Positions 1-8,309 of a stretch of 21,438 bases of DNA are shown piece after piece. Source of the stretch: an uncultured Clostridia bacterium (lineage in GTDB: Bacteria; Bacillota; Clostridia; TANB77; CAG-508); contig CAKPRW010000018.1 in NCBI GenBank assembly GCA_934183045.1, positions 1 to 21,438 of the forward strand, read 5' to 3'. The notes beneath the pieces were generated by a model. It was not told the DNA's origin. It worked only from the letters and a program-made list of their open reading frames with translations, and made no database searches. Made by a program: the position numbers and the translations under genes. The first letter of the stretch is position 1; every line of letters starts with the position of its first letter.

Positions 1-1442
1 TAGATGTTTCATATGAAGATAAATCTATTTCATCTTTATCTGCTACATTTACATTTATATAGTACTGATCTAAATACCCCTCTTTATCTATTAATAAAGC
101 ATATTTTCCAGGTATTAAATACAATTCAAAAGTTCCGTCATCATTTGTTTGCATTTTATTTTTCTCTTCAATGCCTATTGTAGAATTTTCTTTGTCTCCT
201 CTAAATACTGTATTTAAGTCATCTGATTTACCGCTATTTGTATTGTTTATTGCTGTTTCCCAATTTACTTTTCCTTCTACATCTGATTCCAAATATGCTA
301 AAACTTCAGCTGTATATTTTTCTGTTGTAAAACTTGTAGGTTCTGTAAATATTTTTCCTTTTATCTTTCCATATGGTCTCTTTATTACTAATTCGTAATT
401 ATTAGTTGTCTTTGTATCTTCTGCTGTTATTTCTATTGTTATTACTGTATCTGGTTCTCCTAATTTATTTAGTATAATTTCAAATGGTACATTACTTTGT
501 ATATCTTTTTCTTCATATATAATTGTACTGCCATCTTCATCATAAACTAATTTGTTATCCTCATCTCTTTTTGGAACTTTTACTTTCATAGTGGCCTTTT
601 CATCTGTTGCTATTGCTTTTATATCCATATTGTCTATGTATTCTAGCAATTCTAGTTCATAATTTAATGTTTCTTTATTAAATGTTGGTGTATATGTATA
701 TTCTTTATATGTAGATTGTTCAGGTTGAGCTTCATCAACTTTCCCTGTACTTACTATTAAATTACTCAAACTAGCATCTTTCGAAACTGTTGCATCAGTA
801 AATTTAAATGTTGATTGTGCTTCATAATATTGAGTTCCATCTATATTAATTTTGATACCTGTCTGAGGTGATGTATCTTCGACTTCTACTAAATTAAACC
901 AATTAGAATCAAATACATCAGCTGTCATTTGAAAACTCATTTTTCCTAGTAGTACTCCACCATCTGTATTAACTACTTTTCCAATTCCTTCTTTTTCTAC
1001 AATATGTTCGCTTTCTTCAACAGGCGGATCAAATGAACATATTGCCCTTATTCCATCGCCTTCTACATCGTATCCAATTGAGAACAGCTCTAAAGAATTT
1101 TGAAATTCTTTTTCAAATGCAAAATATTCTGTTTCATCGTCTGTAATCTCATTTGTACTTAGGTTAGATGGTTTGATTTTTGTACTATCATATGAAAAGC
1201 GCACATCAAATCCGTTTAAATTCTATATTGTTCCCCCATAATTCCATTACTACTTGTTGATTTTGACCATCAACACTTTTTACTTCTGTTGCTCTTAGTT
1301 CAAAATACTGATTACTTTCAGGCGTTACACATGTAGTATCATTTGAGGCCATAATTATGCTAGAACTGATTAATATTAAAATTATAAACAATGTGCTTAT
1401 TGCAACAATCTTTTTGTTACTACTCAACTGGTTAATATTCAA
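1..1442 (-). CDS. Cell-surface protein with cohesin-like and cadherin-like domains, +1 recoding at a CGG codon, 3' end off the window
   Basis: Secreted or surface-anchored modular protein; exact role unknown. A TTG start at 1440-1442 lies 10 bases after AAGGAGG. It opens with a hydrophobic signal/anchor (about residues 11-32), then a cohesin-like region (VVMELWGNN...GFDVRFSYDSTKIKPSNLS). This is followed by a cadherin-like beta-sandwich stretch (DASLSNLIVSTGKV... to ITAEDTKTTNNYELVIKR) and a carboxypeptidase-regulatory-like segment (DDGTFELYLIPGKYALLIDKEG). The frame breaks at codon 77: AAA CGG ATT TGA. Skipping the C at 1214 gives AAA GGA TTT GAT and then an uninterrupted frame to base 1. 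The break lies inside one domain (EFK-GFDVRF), so this is one gene, not two. At least 479 residues are present. Domain names are by resemblance. It could be a plain frameshift mutant, but the same signature recurs in two other genes here. Confidence 0.75.
1211..1214 (-). other. CGG-A +1 recoding site 1 (surface protein)
   Basis: Read on the minus strand this is CGG followed by A, with CGG exactly in frame (codon 77 of the TTG-started frame) and preceded by AAA. The normal frame ends two codons later at TGA. Dropping the C restores an open reading frame of about 400 codons and places Gly before FDVRF. Confidence 0.7.
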
Positions 1443-1489
1443 TTTACCTATGGCCTCCTTTCCGCCTTTTATTTGCTATATTATTTATT

Positions 1490-1517
1490 ATTATATTTAT
1501 TAATCCCATAACGTCAA
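1490..1517 (-). promoter_or_regulatory. Sigma-A type promoter of the surface-protein gene
   Basis: The -35 box TTGACG (1517-1512) and -10 box TATAAT (1495-1490) are separated by 16 bases. The leader to the TTG start is about 40 bases and contains the strong AAGGAGG site. Confidence 0.65.
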
Positions 1518-1688
1518 TCAAGCACTTTTGTGTAAAATTTTTTATAAATTTACGGATTTATAACTTTTTCATGAATTATTTCAAATATTAAATTTAAATA
1601 ATTTTAATATTACGCATATTACACAATTTACTATTTATAATTACTTTTCTTGCATTTCCGTAGTGTTTGTTCTATTAATTCCAAAAAT

Positions 1689-1724
1689 AAAAAAGAGATA
1701 ATAAATTTTTAAATTATTACCTCT
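1689..1724 (-). terminator. Intrinsic terminator downstream of the CAP-domain gene
   Basis: On the minus strand, AGAGGTAATAATTT pairs imperfectly with AAATTTATTATCTCT across a short A-rich loop and is followed by a run of six T. It lies about 95 bases after the CAP gene stop. The rest of 1443-1819 holds the surface-gene promoter and a small hairpin at 1779-1811; I see no gene there. Confidence 0.5.
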
Positions 1725-1819
1725 ACTTTATTTACTTTTTTACCTATATATGGCTCATAGACTTAACTTAATGACATCACTATCCACAAATTGCATCTAA
1801 TGTGTGGATAGATATTATA

Positions 1820-2359
1820 TTATATAAATAACTGAACAAACACTTTTCCGTATACTGGACTCTCCACCACACTAATTCCTGTATATTGGAATTTACCTTC
1901 TAAAATATTTTCTTTATGTGTTGGCGAATTAATCCATGCTTCTACTGCTTTTTCTGGACTTATATTACCAGCTAAATTTTCTCCAGCTATATTATAATCA
2001 ATTCCGTTCGCTTTCAACATTTCAAATGGAGTTCCTAAATTAGGTGAAGTATGAGAAAAATATTCATTTTCTACTATGTCTTCAGCTTTTAATTTAGCTA
2101 CATCTTGTAATTCCGCTAATGGTTTTAGCTCATCTCTCCCCATCTCTTCTCTATATTTATTTATTAAATCTAATGTTTCTTGTTCCTCTACTGTTAAATC
2201 TGCTTTCTTAGCTTTAAAACTTTTTTCTAATTTTGCTTCTATACTGCTTTTTTCTGTTACATTTTCTACTACACTTTGGTAAGCAGCTAATGATATACTT
2301 TCTATTAAAATAAAAATCACAAAAACGATTAAAATACCAAATTTTCTTGATATTTTCAT
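1820..2359 (-). CDS. Secreted CAP-domain (SCP/PR-1-like) protein
   Basis: CAP-superfamily extracellular protein. Bacterial members of the YkwD type are exported and of poorly known function. Residues 1-29 form a signal peptide or N-terminal anchor (KISRKFGILIVFVIFILIESISLAAY). A charged linker follows, then a compact CAP domain from LTVEEQETLDLINKYREEMG to the end. Family marks are FSHTSP, the central AGENLAG and AWINSPTHKENIL, which carry the His/Glu cavity residues. The domain lacks the usual last strands and ends at GKVFVQLFI, so it is near minimal. I chose the ATG at 2357-2359, 11 bases after AAGGG; a GTG three codons earlier (2368) sits too close to that site. The gene has its own promoter at 2476-2504 and looks monocistronic. 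Confidence 0.85.
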   Translation of the reverse strand: MKISRKFGILIVFVIFILIESISLAAYQSVVENVTEKSSIEAKLEKSFKAKKADLTVEEQETLDLINKYREEMGRDELKPLAELQDVAKLKAEDIVENEYFSHTSPNLGTPFEMLKANGIDYNIAGENLAGNISPEKAVEAWINSPTHKENILEGKFQYTGISVVESPVYGKVFVQLFI

Positions 2360-2475
2360 TTTATACACATCCCTTATCTTTATTTTTTCTCTTTTTATTT
2401 TTCCCTAAGTTTTGTGTTTTATTTATTTTATTCTTTTGTGATCTTTTTTTGTTATCATTACCAAAGAATATCTAT

Positions 2476-2504
2476 ATTTTAACATCTTTTTCTAATTATG
2501 TCAA
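2476..2504 (-). promoter_or_regulatory. Near-consensus sigma-A promoter of the CAP-domain gene
   Basis: TTGACA (2504-2499) and TAAAAT (2481-2476) are spaced by 17 bases, with an extended -10 TG one base upstream. Two copies of TTACCAAA on the plus strand (2458-2465 and 2508-2515), 50 bases apart, flank the promoter and could be operator half-sites. The leader to the chosen ATG is about 110 bases, long for this window. Confidence 0.7.
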
Positions 2505-2526
2505 CCGTTACCAAAAAATTATACAT

Positions 2527-2596
2527 AAAAAATACCTGTTATTCCAAAATATCATTAAGAATTTATTCTCTTAGATATTAGAATAACAAGTATTTT
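2527..2596 (-). terminator. Intrinsic terminator of the transglutaminase-like gene
   Basis: On the minus strand a 15-bp stem, AAATACTTGTTATTC against GAATAACAGGTATTT (one G-T pair), closes a longer stem-loop and runs into six T. It starts 4 bases after the stop at 2601. Confidence 0.75.
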
Positions 2597-2600
2597 ATTA

Positions 2601-3719
2601 CTAATAATTTATAATACTTAAATCTGGATAAACAAACATCATTCCTTTATCTGTAAATCTACCACTTGGTGTATGGTCTGTATCCATGTCATTTGATCCT
2701 TTTAAGAAATATCTATATTTAGTACTTTGAGGAACTCTTCCATTAGTTGTTACTGGATCATCCCATGTTGTATCTATAGCATACCATGTACCATCTAATT
2801 GAACATAATTCCAAGCATGATTTTCTGTATTTCCTTCTGAATTCGTTCCTTTCCCAATTACTATTGTGCAAGGTATTCCCATTGCATCCATTAAATATTT
2901 AAATGATCTTGCATATCCCTCACATACCGCTTCTCCATTTATTAATGCACCATACAAGTTATATATATGTGCTTTTGATATACTTGTATCATATTGTATG
3001 TTATCTACTAAATAATCATGAACCATTTTAATATCATCATAATCGTTACCACTTCTATTTTGCACTATGATGTTTTTTACCTTCTCTACTTTATTAATTG
3101 CATCATCTACTTCTTGTTTAGATGAAAACTCACTGATTAAATAATTAGAAGCATTTCCATTATTTACATATACATTATACGTATTTTTGTTAAATTTAGT
3201 TGTAGTCTCTATATTTAAATACATTTTATTAGGATCTAAATAAAATACACTTGGGTTATCATATGTATATGCTTCAATAGCAGATTGATAATATTTTCCC
3301 AATTCTTCTTGTCCATTTTCTGTATTTAGAAGATCACTAAAACCATTTCCTAGTTCTACTTTATATGTTCCTGATCTCATATTTTCTTCATTTGCTTCAA
3401 ATGCTTTATAAATTATTTTTGAATATTCATCTAATTGAGTATAAAAAAATTTATTTACATTATCATTATTATTGCTATTATTTTCTTCAGAATTATTATT
3501 ATCGTCTATCTGATCAAAAGGATTATCTTTAGTGTCTTTATTTTCTATTTTTGTATCGGTATTATTACTAATACTTAATTCTGTTTTAACATCTTCTGGT
3601 TGGATTGATGCTTGCATACTTGCTATCTCTTGCCAGACCATAATTCCTAAAACTACAAACACTATCATAATTAAAATTATTACAAATGACATTATTATAC
3701 TTGTAATTTTACTTTTCAT
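2601..3719 (-). CDS. Membrane-anchored transglutaminase-like protein
   Basis: Extracytoplasmic protein with a transglutaminase-like (papain-fold) C-terminal domain; such domains cross-link or hydrolyse amide bonds, and the substrate here is unknown. Residues 6-30 are one transmembrane helix. Residues 48-90 are a low-complexity Asn/Asp/Glu/Lys linker (DDNNNSEENNSNNNDN). The catalytic domain carries the full triad: Cys266 in GEAVCEGYARSFKYL, His301 in ENHAWNYV and Asp316 in WYAIDTTWDDP. Length is 372 residues. The ATG follows AAGGAGA at good spacing, and an extended -10 (TGTTATAAT, 3757-3750) lies upstream. It has its own terminator, so it is probably a single-gene unit. It shares the theme of secreted envelope proteins with its two downstream neighbours. 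Confidence 0.88.
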   Translation of the reverse strand: MKSKITSIIMSFVIILIMIVFVVLGIMVWQEIASMQASIQPEDVKTELSISNNTDTKIENKDTKDNPFDQIDDNNNSEENNSNNNDNVNKFFYTQLDEYSKIIYKAFEANEENMRSGTYKVELGNGFSDLLNTENGQEELGKYYQSAIEAYTYDNPSVFYLDPNKMYLNIETTTKFNKNTYNVYVNNGNASNYLISEFSSKQEVDDAINKVEKVKNIIVQNRSGNDYDDIKMVHDYLVDNIQYDTSISKAHIYNLYGALINGEAVCEGYARSFKYLMDAMGIPCTIVIGKGTNSEGNTENHAWNYVQLDGTWYAIDTTWDDPVTTNGRVPQSTKYRYFLKGSNDMDTDHTPSGRFTDKGMMFVYPDLSIINY

Positions 3720-3910
3720 TAGTTTCTCCTTTTTAAAAAACTCTATTTAATTATAACATTTTTTTATTGTAAAAACTAGTATATTTTGTTCAATTTTAGA
3801 AATACTAAAAAAAATGTTTCAATTCATTCTAAGTACTAATATGTGTTTTTATTACACTAAAAATGTCAATTAGTTTGAATTGTAAACAAAATATATTTTA
3901 GGAGAAAAAA

Positions 3911-5620
3911 ATGAATATAAAAAACATATTCAACACCTATTTTAAATATCAACCAGAAGAACATTATCAATTTTCTATACCAGATACCGAAGACACTTCA
4001 AATAAAAATAATGTTGTTTCTAAAACAAATGAACAAGTTAATGTGTTTTCCAGTCTAAGTGTTAATTTAGAATATATGAAAACTAAATATAATACTATGA
4101 TAAATAGTGATATTATTCTTAGACAATTTACCATAAATGCTCGCGGAAAACAGTATGATGCATTTATTGTTTATATTGATGGTATGTCAGATTCTCAACT
4201 TATTGATGATTTTATTTTAAAACCTTTAATGCTTAGAAATAGAAACAATTTATTTGATGGTCCTCAAAATAAAATTATTTCAGAAGCAGTAGCAAATAAT
4301 ATTACTGTACGAAAAGTAAAAAAATTCGATCTTTCTAATTATCTAATGGGATGTCTAATGCCACAAAATGCAGTAAATGAACTAACTGATTTTGATGAAA
4401 TCGCTGCTCGGAATAAATTCACGGAAACTGTGCTCTTTTTGTTGAAACTTTATCTGTTGCATTTGATATAGATGTTAAAGGTTTTAAACAAAGGAGTATA
4501 GATACTCCAAATAATGAAATGGTAATAAAAGGTCCTCATGAGGCTTTTGTAGAAAATATAAGAACAAATACATCTTTACTTCGTAGAATTGTAAACAATG
4601 AAAATTTGATAATAGAAAATTTAGAGGTTGGTAATATTACCAGAACTAAATGTGCCGTTTGCTATGTGAAAGATATTGCAAATGATGATTTAGTAAATGA
4701 GGTTAAATATAGATTAAATAATTTAGAAATTGATTCTTTACTTTCTGCTGGTGAATTAGAACAGTTAATAGTAGATTCCAATGTATTAGGTGTACCAGAG
4801 GTACTTTCTACAGAAAGACCTGATAAAGCTACTAAATATCTTTTAAACGGTCGTGTTGTAGTTATTATTAATGGAACCCCTTATGGTGTAATTATTCCTG
4901 CTGTTTTTATTGATTTTCTTACTTCACCAGAAGACACAAATTTAAAAGTAAACTTTGGGAATTTCTTACGTGGTCTTAGAATACTAGCAACTTTTATAAC
5001 ATTATTGTTACCTGGCTTATATGTAGCAATAACGAGTTTTCATCAAGAAATTCTGCCAACAGGTTTATTATACTCTATTTTGGCCTCACGTGAGAATGTT
5101 CCGTTTCCTATAATTATAGAAATATTACTTATGGAAATTTCTTTTGAATTAATTCGTGAAGCTGGTCTTAGAGTCCCTTCTGCAATAGGACAAACTATAC
5201 GGAATTGTTGGAGCCTTAATTCTAGGTCAAGCAGCTGTTAGTGCTGGGATTGTTAGCCCTATTTTAATTATTATTGTTGCTATTACTGGAATTTCTTCTT
5301 TTGCTGTTCCTGACTTTTCTTTTGGTTTTCATCTACGCTACTTCAGATTTGTATTTATACTTCTTGGATTTATAGCAGGATTTCTAGGAATTGCATTAGG
5401 TTTCTTTGTTTATGTTTCTGTTATTTGTAGTTTAAGATCTTTTGGAGTTTCTTATATGACACCATTTGCCCCTGCAAGTGATTCAGAAGATAATGGATAT
5501 TTTCTTCCTCCTATATGGAAAAGAGAATATAGAGCTCCTTATGTTGCTCCCAAAAAAGCAAAAGCTCAAGAAAAGTATGCTATGAAATGGAAATTTAACC
5601 CTAATTTATATAAAAAATAA
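3911..5620 (+). CDS. gerAA: Spore germination receptor subunit A (GerA family) with three CGG +1 recoding sites
   Basis: A subunit of a nutrient germinant receptor in the inner spore membrane. The ATG follows GGAGA at 3901-3905. Read with three +1 shifts (skipping C at 4409, 4422 and 5200) the protein is 568 residues, a normal GerA length. Family marks include FILKPLMLRNR, GINSGNCALFVETL, DVKGFKQRSIDTPNNEMVIKGPHEAFVENIRTNTSLLRRI, GQTIGIVGALILGQAAVSAGIVSP and the Pro-rich cytoplasmic tail. The N-terminal half is soluble; the C-terminal half has about five membrane helices. Without recoding the message would stop after 186 codons, yet every segment between breaks is intact and conserved. The stop is followed 17 bases later by the gerB start. 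CATTCTA at 3825-3831 weakly resembles a sigma-G -10 box. A decayed gene is possible but fits the clean pattern poorly. The receptor paralogue cannot be named. Confidence 0.88.
4409..4412 (+). other. CGG-A +1 recoding site 2 (gerA)
   Basis: In-frame CGG (codon 167) after GCT GCT, followed by A. Skipping the C gives GGA ATA AAT TCA, that is GINS, as in GerA proteins. Alone this site could also be read as Arg plus one deleted A; the other sites favour C-skipping. Confidence 0.65.
4422..4425 (+). other. CGG-A +1 recoding site 3 (gerA)
   Basis: After the shift at site 2, codon 171 is CGG followed by A, just 13 bases further on. Skipping the C gives GGA AAC TGT GCT CTT TTT, completing INSGNCALFVET. 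The glycine of INSG is a conserved GerA position. Confidence 0.72.
5200..5203 (+). other. CGG-A +1 recoding site 4 (gerA)
   Basis: In-frame CGG after ACT ATA and followed by A. Skipping the C gives GGA ATT GTT GGA GCC, that is QTIGIVGALILG in a conserved membrane segment of GerA. The unshifted frame stops 13 codons later at 5239-5241. The shifted frame stays open to the natural stop at 5618. Confidence 0.78.
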
Positions 5621-5637
5621 AGAAAGGATTGTTATAT

Positions 5638-6750
5638 ATGAGTTATCAAAAACTTAATACAATAGAAGCGATAATGTTAGTATTGTCAATTATGGTAACA
5701 CATACAATTTTACTGTTACCCAGAAGTATTTTAGTATTTACAAAATCTGCATCTATAATTAATTTAATATATGTAAGTTTTGTTGCTATCTTAATAGGAT
5801 ATTTTATATTTCGCTTATTAAAAAACTTTCCTGGGTTAGATCTAATAGATATATCTGAATTTTTAGGTGGAAAGACATTAAAAACAATAATTGGTACTAT
5901 TTTTATAGCATATTTTTTAGTATCATCTGGTATCTTACTTAGAAATTTCTGTGAGAGTATAAAAATTATTTATTATCCTATGACAAATATAGTTTTTATT
6001 ATTTTGTTGTTTATTATAGCATTATGTATTGCAAATAGATTTGATTTTGGAGCTACCTTTAAAACTAATACTCTAATTATTCCAATAGTTCTAGCTAGTA
6101 TTCTATTTCTATTTTTTGCAAATATGAATAAATTCAATCCTAATAGAATGTTTCCAATTTTAGGTGATGGTATTTTTCATACCTTTGGATTGGGATTAAC
6201 AAATTTAGCTTCTTTTGGTGGAATTGCTTATTTATATTTTCTTCCTCCATTATTAAAAGAACCTAAAAAAATGAAAAAGATATATTTATTATCAATTACA
6301 ATATCTGCTATATATCTTATTCTTTGTGTTGCATCACTTCTTTTTATGTTTTCATTTTTCTTAAATACTAATGAAATTACTCCTTTATATAATGCAACTA
6401 GATATATTGAATTGGGAACATTTTTCCAAAGATTAGAATCAGTATTTTTATTATTTTGGATTTTAGCATTTGCTTGCTATTTAAGTATTACTAGCAAATT
6501 TAGTATGAAAATATTTCAAAAAATTACTAATATTGAAAATTCAAAAGCTTTAATAGACATTTTTGGTTTATTAATATTTGCAATAGCACTTTTACCAAAA
6601 AATTATGCTGTATCTGGGAAATTTGAAACCAATATATATCCATATCTAGTACTAGGTATAGTATTTGTTTTAAGTATAAGTATTTTAATACTTGCTAATT
6701 TGAGTAAAAAGAAAAAAGATCCATTACAAAAGGAGGGACAAAATGTATAA
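5638..6750 (+). CDS. gerAB: Spore germination receptor subunit B (GerAB family permease-like protein)
   Basis: Integral membrane subunit of the germinant receptor. The GerAB family belongs to the APC transporter superfamily and is thought to bind the germinant. The protein has about 10 transmembrane helices and 370 residues, the usual family size. It begins MSYQKLNTIEAIMLVLSIMVTHTILLLPRSI, matching the first helix of the family, and ends in a Lys-rich cytoplasmic tail. I chose ATG at 5638, 10 bases after AAAGG (5623-5627); a TTG three codons earlier would sit only one base from that site. Its stop overlaps the gerC start by 8 bases, so translation is probably coupled. It contains no CGG codon and reads as a single open frame. 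Confidence 0.92.
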   Translation: MSYQKLNTIEAIMLVLSIMVTHTILLLPRSILVFTKSASIINLIYVSFVAILIGYFIFRLLKNFPGLDLIDISEFLGGKTLKTIIGTIFIAYFLVSSGILLRNFCESIKIIYYPMTNIVFIILLFIIALCIANRFDFGATFKTNTLIIPIVLASILFLFFANMNKFNPNRMFPILGDGIFHTFGLGLTNLASFGGIAYLYFLPPLLKEPKKMKKIYLLSITISAIYLILCVASLLFMFSFFLNTNEITPLYNATRYIELGTFFQRLESVFLLFWILAFACYLSITSKFSMKIFQKITNIENSKALIDIFGLLIFAIALLPKNYAVSGKFETNIYPYLVLGIVFVLSISILILANLSKKKKDPLQKEGQNV

Positions 6751-7966
6751 AATATTTAGAAATATTACCATCTTAATATTGATTGTATATTTTATTCTTG
6801 CCTTTTCAAGTTCTTATTTATCTCTTAGTATAGATAATCTGGCATATGTATTAGCTATTGGTGTTGACACTTCAGATAATAATAAACTTAAGGTTACTTT
6901 TGAATTTTCAACTACAACTACTGCTTCCGAATCTGTTTCTTCTGAAAAAACCTCTCCTGTTTTAAATTCAGTTGAAGCTTCATCTATAAGTAATGCTATT
7001 AATTTAATGAATAGTTATATGGGAAAACAAATAAATATGTCACACTGTAAAATTATAATATTCTCCGAAGAATTAGCTTATCAAGGAATATCAGACGAAA
7101 TTTATACATTATTTAACGATACACAAGTTAGACCTTCTGCCAATATAATTATTAGCAAATGTGATGCTCAAACATATTTACAAGAAAGTAATCCTGAATT
7201 AGAAAGCCTATTGTCTAAATATTATGAAATTTTAACAAATTCTAGCTCATATACTGGATACACTCCCAAAGCTACAATTGGTAACTTTTTTCACGGATTA
7301 ATATGTCAAAATTGTCAACCTTATGCTATCTTAGGCGGTATAAATGAAAAAAAGGCCGATAATTCTTCATCTATAAATCCAGATAAGGATTCTGACATCA
7401 AATCTAACGAAACTACATTTGAAGGCGAAAATGGTGCTGAAAATATAGGTGTTGCTGTCTTTAAAGATGATAAATTAGTTGGTGAATTAAATGCAATTGA
7501 GACTATTTGTTTTTTATCAATAAAAAACAATGTTGATAGATTTTTAATATCTGTTCCTGATCCTCTAAAGGATGGAAATTACTTGGATATATATATATCA
7601 CCTTATGGTTCTCCTGATATTAGTATAGATACTTCTACAACATCTCCATATGTTAAAATAGATCTTAAATTTTCAGGAAGGATATATTCAATGTCTACAG
7701 ATTCAAAATATTCGGATCCTAAAGTTCTTGATACAATTTCTGATAATTGTAATAGTTATTTAGAATCTGCCTATTCTTCACTATTATATAAAACTTCAAA
7801 AGAATTTAAGTCAGATATTTTTGAATTAGGTGAAAATGCTTTATCTAATTTTTTAACAACACAAGAAGTAAATAACTACAATTGGCTTAATAATTATGAA
7901 AATGCGTTTTTTAATGTAAATGTAGATACTTCTGTAAAATCCGGAATGTTAATAACAGAAACTTAA
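6743..7966 (+). CDS. gerAC: Spore germination receptor subunit C (Ger(x)C family), lacking the lipobox cysteine
   Basis: Third receptor subunit, normally a lipoprotein on the outer face of the inner spore membrane. The N-terminal segment YKIFRNITILILIVYFILAFSSSYLSLSIDNLAYVLAIGVDTSD has the typical signal and the IDNL-AIG(I/V)D entry to the Ger(x)C fold. The middle stretch MNSYMGKQINMSHCKIIIFSEELA and the C-terminal domain SGRIYSMSTDSK are also family-like. Length is 407 residues. No Cys occurs where the lipid-attachment Cys is expected; SSSYLSLS replaces it, so anchoring would have to be by the uncleaved helix. The start ATG has an excellent AGGAGGG site inside the end of gerB. A Ser/Asn/Asp-rich insert (about residues 205-228) interrupts the middle domain. 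Confidence 0.88.
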   Translation: MYKIFRNITILILIVYFILAFSSSYLSLSIDNLAYVLAIGVDTSDNNKLKVTFEFSTTTTASESVSSEKTSPVLNSVEASSISNAINLMNSYMGKQINMSHCKIIIFSEELAYQGISDEIYTLFNDTQVRPSANIIISKCDAQTYLQESNPELESLLSKYYEILTNSSSYTGYTPKATIGNFFHGLICQNCQPYAILGGINEKKADNSSSINPDKDSDIKSNETTFEGENGAENIGVAVFKDDKLVGELNAIETICFLSIKNNVDRFLISVPDPLKDGNYLDIYISPYGSPDISIDTSTTSPYVKIDLKFSGRIYSMSTDSKYSDPKVLDTISDNCNSYLESAYSSLLYKTSKEFKSDIFELGENALSNFLTTQEVNNYNWLNNYENAFFNVNVDTSVKSGMLITET

Positions 7967-7995
7967 TATTCGTCTAAATAGAAGGAGGAGTTAAT

Positions 7996-8175
7996 TTGAC
8001 CAATATTTTATATGATATAATTTTTCTTGTTATAAGTATTTATATATTATTAAAAACTATAGGATATGGAATATATGAAATTAAAGAAAAGGAAAATCAA
8101 ATAAGTGGAAGTGTTATTATAATATTTTCTATTTTGATTGTAATTTTTTCAAATGTAATGATGTTTAAATTCTAA
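7996..8175 (+). CDS. Small two-helix membrane protein at the end of the germinant-receptor operon
   Basis: A 59-residue protein starting at TTG (7996), 8 bases after AAGGAGG (7982-7988). Two hydrophobic helices (NILYDIIFLVISIYILLKTIGYGIY and SVIIIFSILIVIFSNVMMF) are joined by a short charged loop, EIKEKENQISG. It lies 29 bases after gerC and before the operon terminator, so it is almost certainly cotranscribed with the receptor genes. Position, size and topology match the small D subunits (two-helix proteins) reported next to some Bacillus germinant receptors that modulate receptor function. The match rests on context and topology, not on residue identity. Confidence 0.75.
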   Translation: MTNILYDIIFLVISIYILLKTIGYGIYEIKEKENQISGSVIIIFSILIVIFSNVMMFKF

Positions 8176-8217
8176 AAAACTACTAATAGTTATAATTTTC
8201 AATAGTTTAAATGAAAA

Positions 8218-8268
8218 TATAGCTGTAGATACAGTATACTATATACTTTATCTACAACTATATTTTTT
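8218..8268 (+). terminator. Intrinsic terminator of the ger operon
   Basis: TATAGCTGTAGATA pairs with TATCTACAACTATA (one mismatch) and is followed by TTTTTT. It ends 41 bases before the convergent rnr stop codon. A second small palindrome, CTAGATTA/TAATCTAG (about 8298-8318), overlaps the rnr stop but has no T-run. Confidence 0.75.
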
Positions 8269-8309
8269 ATTATCTATTATTTGTATTATAGGTAAATCTA
8301 GATTAGTTA

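Noticed and set aside
1206..5203. Classic programmed frameshifting stimulated by an internal Shine-Dalgarno (prfB type) or a -1 slippery heptamer
   Set aside because: No consistent SD-like sequence lies at a fixed distance before the five CGG sites, no slippery heptamer is present, and the shift is +1, not -1.
3911..5620. gerA as an ordinary pseudogene with three random frameshifts
   Set aside because: All three breaks are +1, all at in-frame CGG, all restore a conserved glycine and no other damage is present. The neighbouring operon genes are intact.
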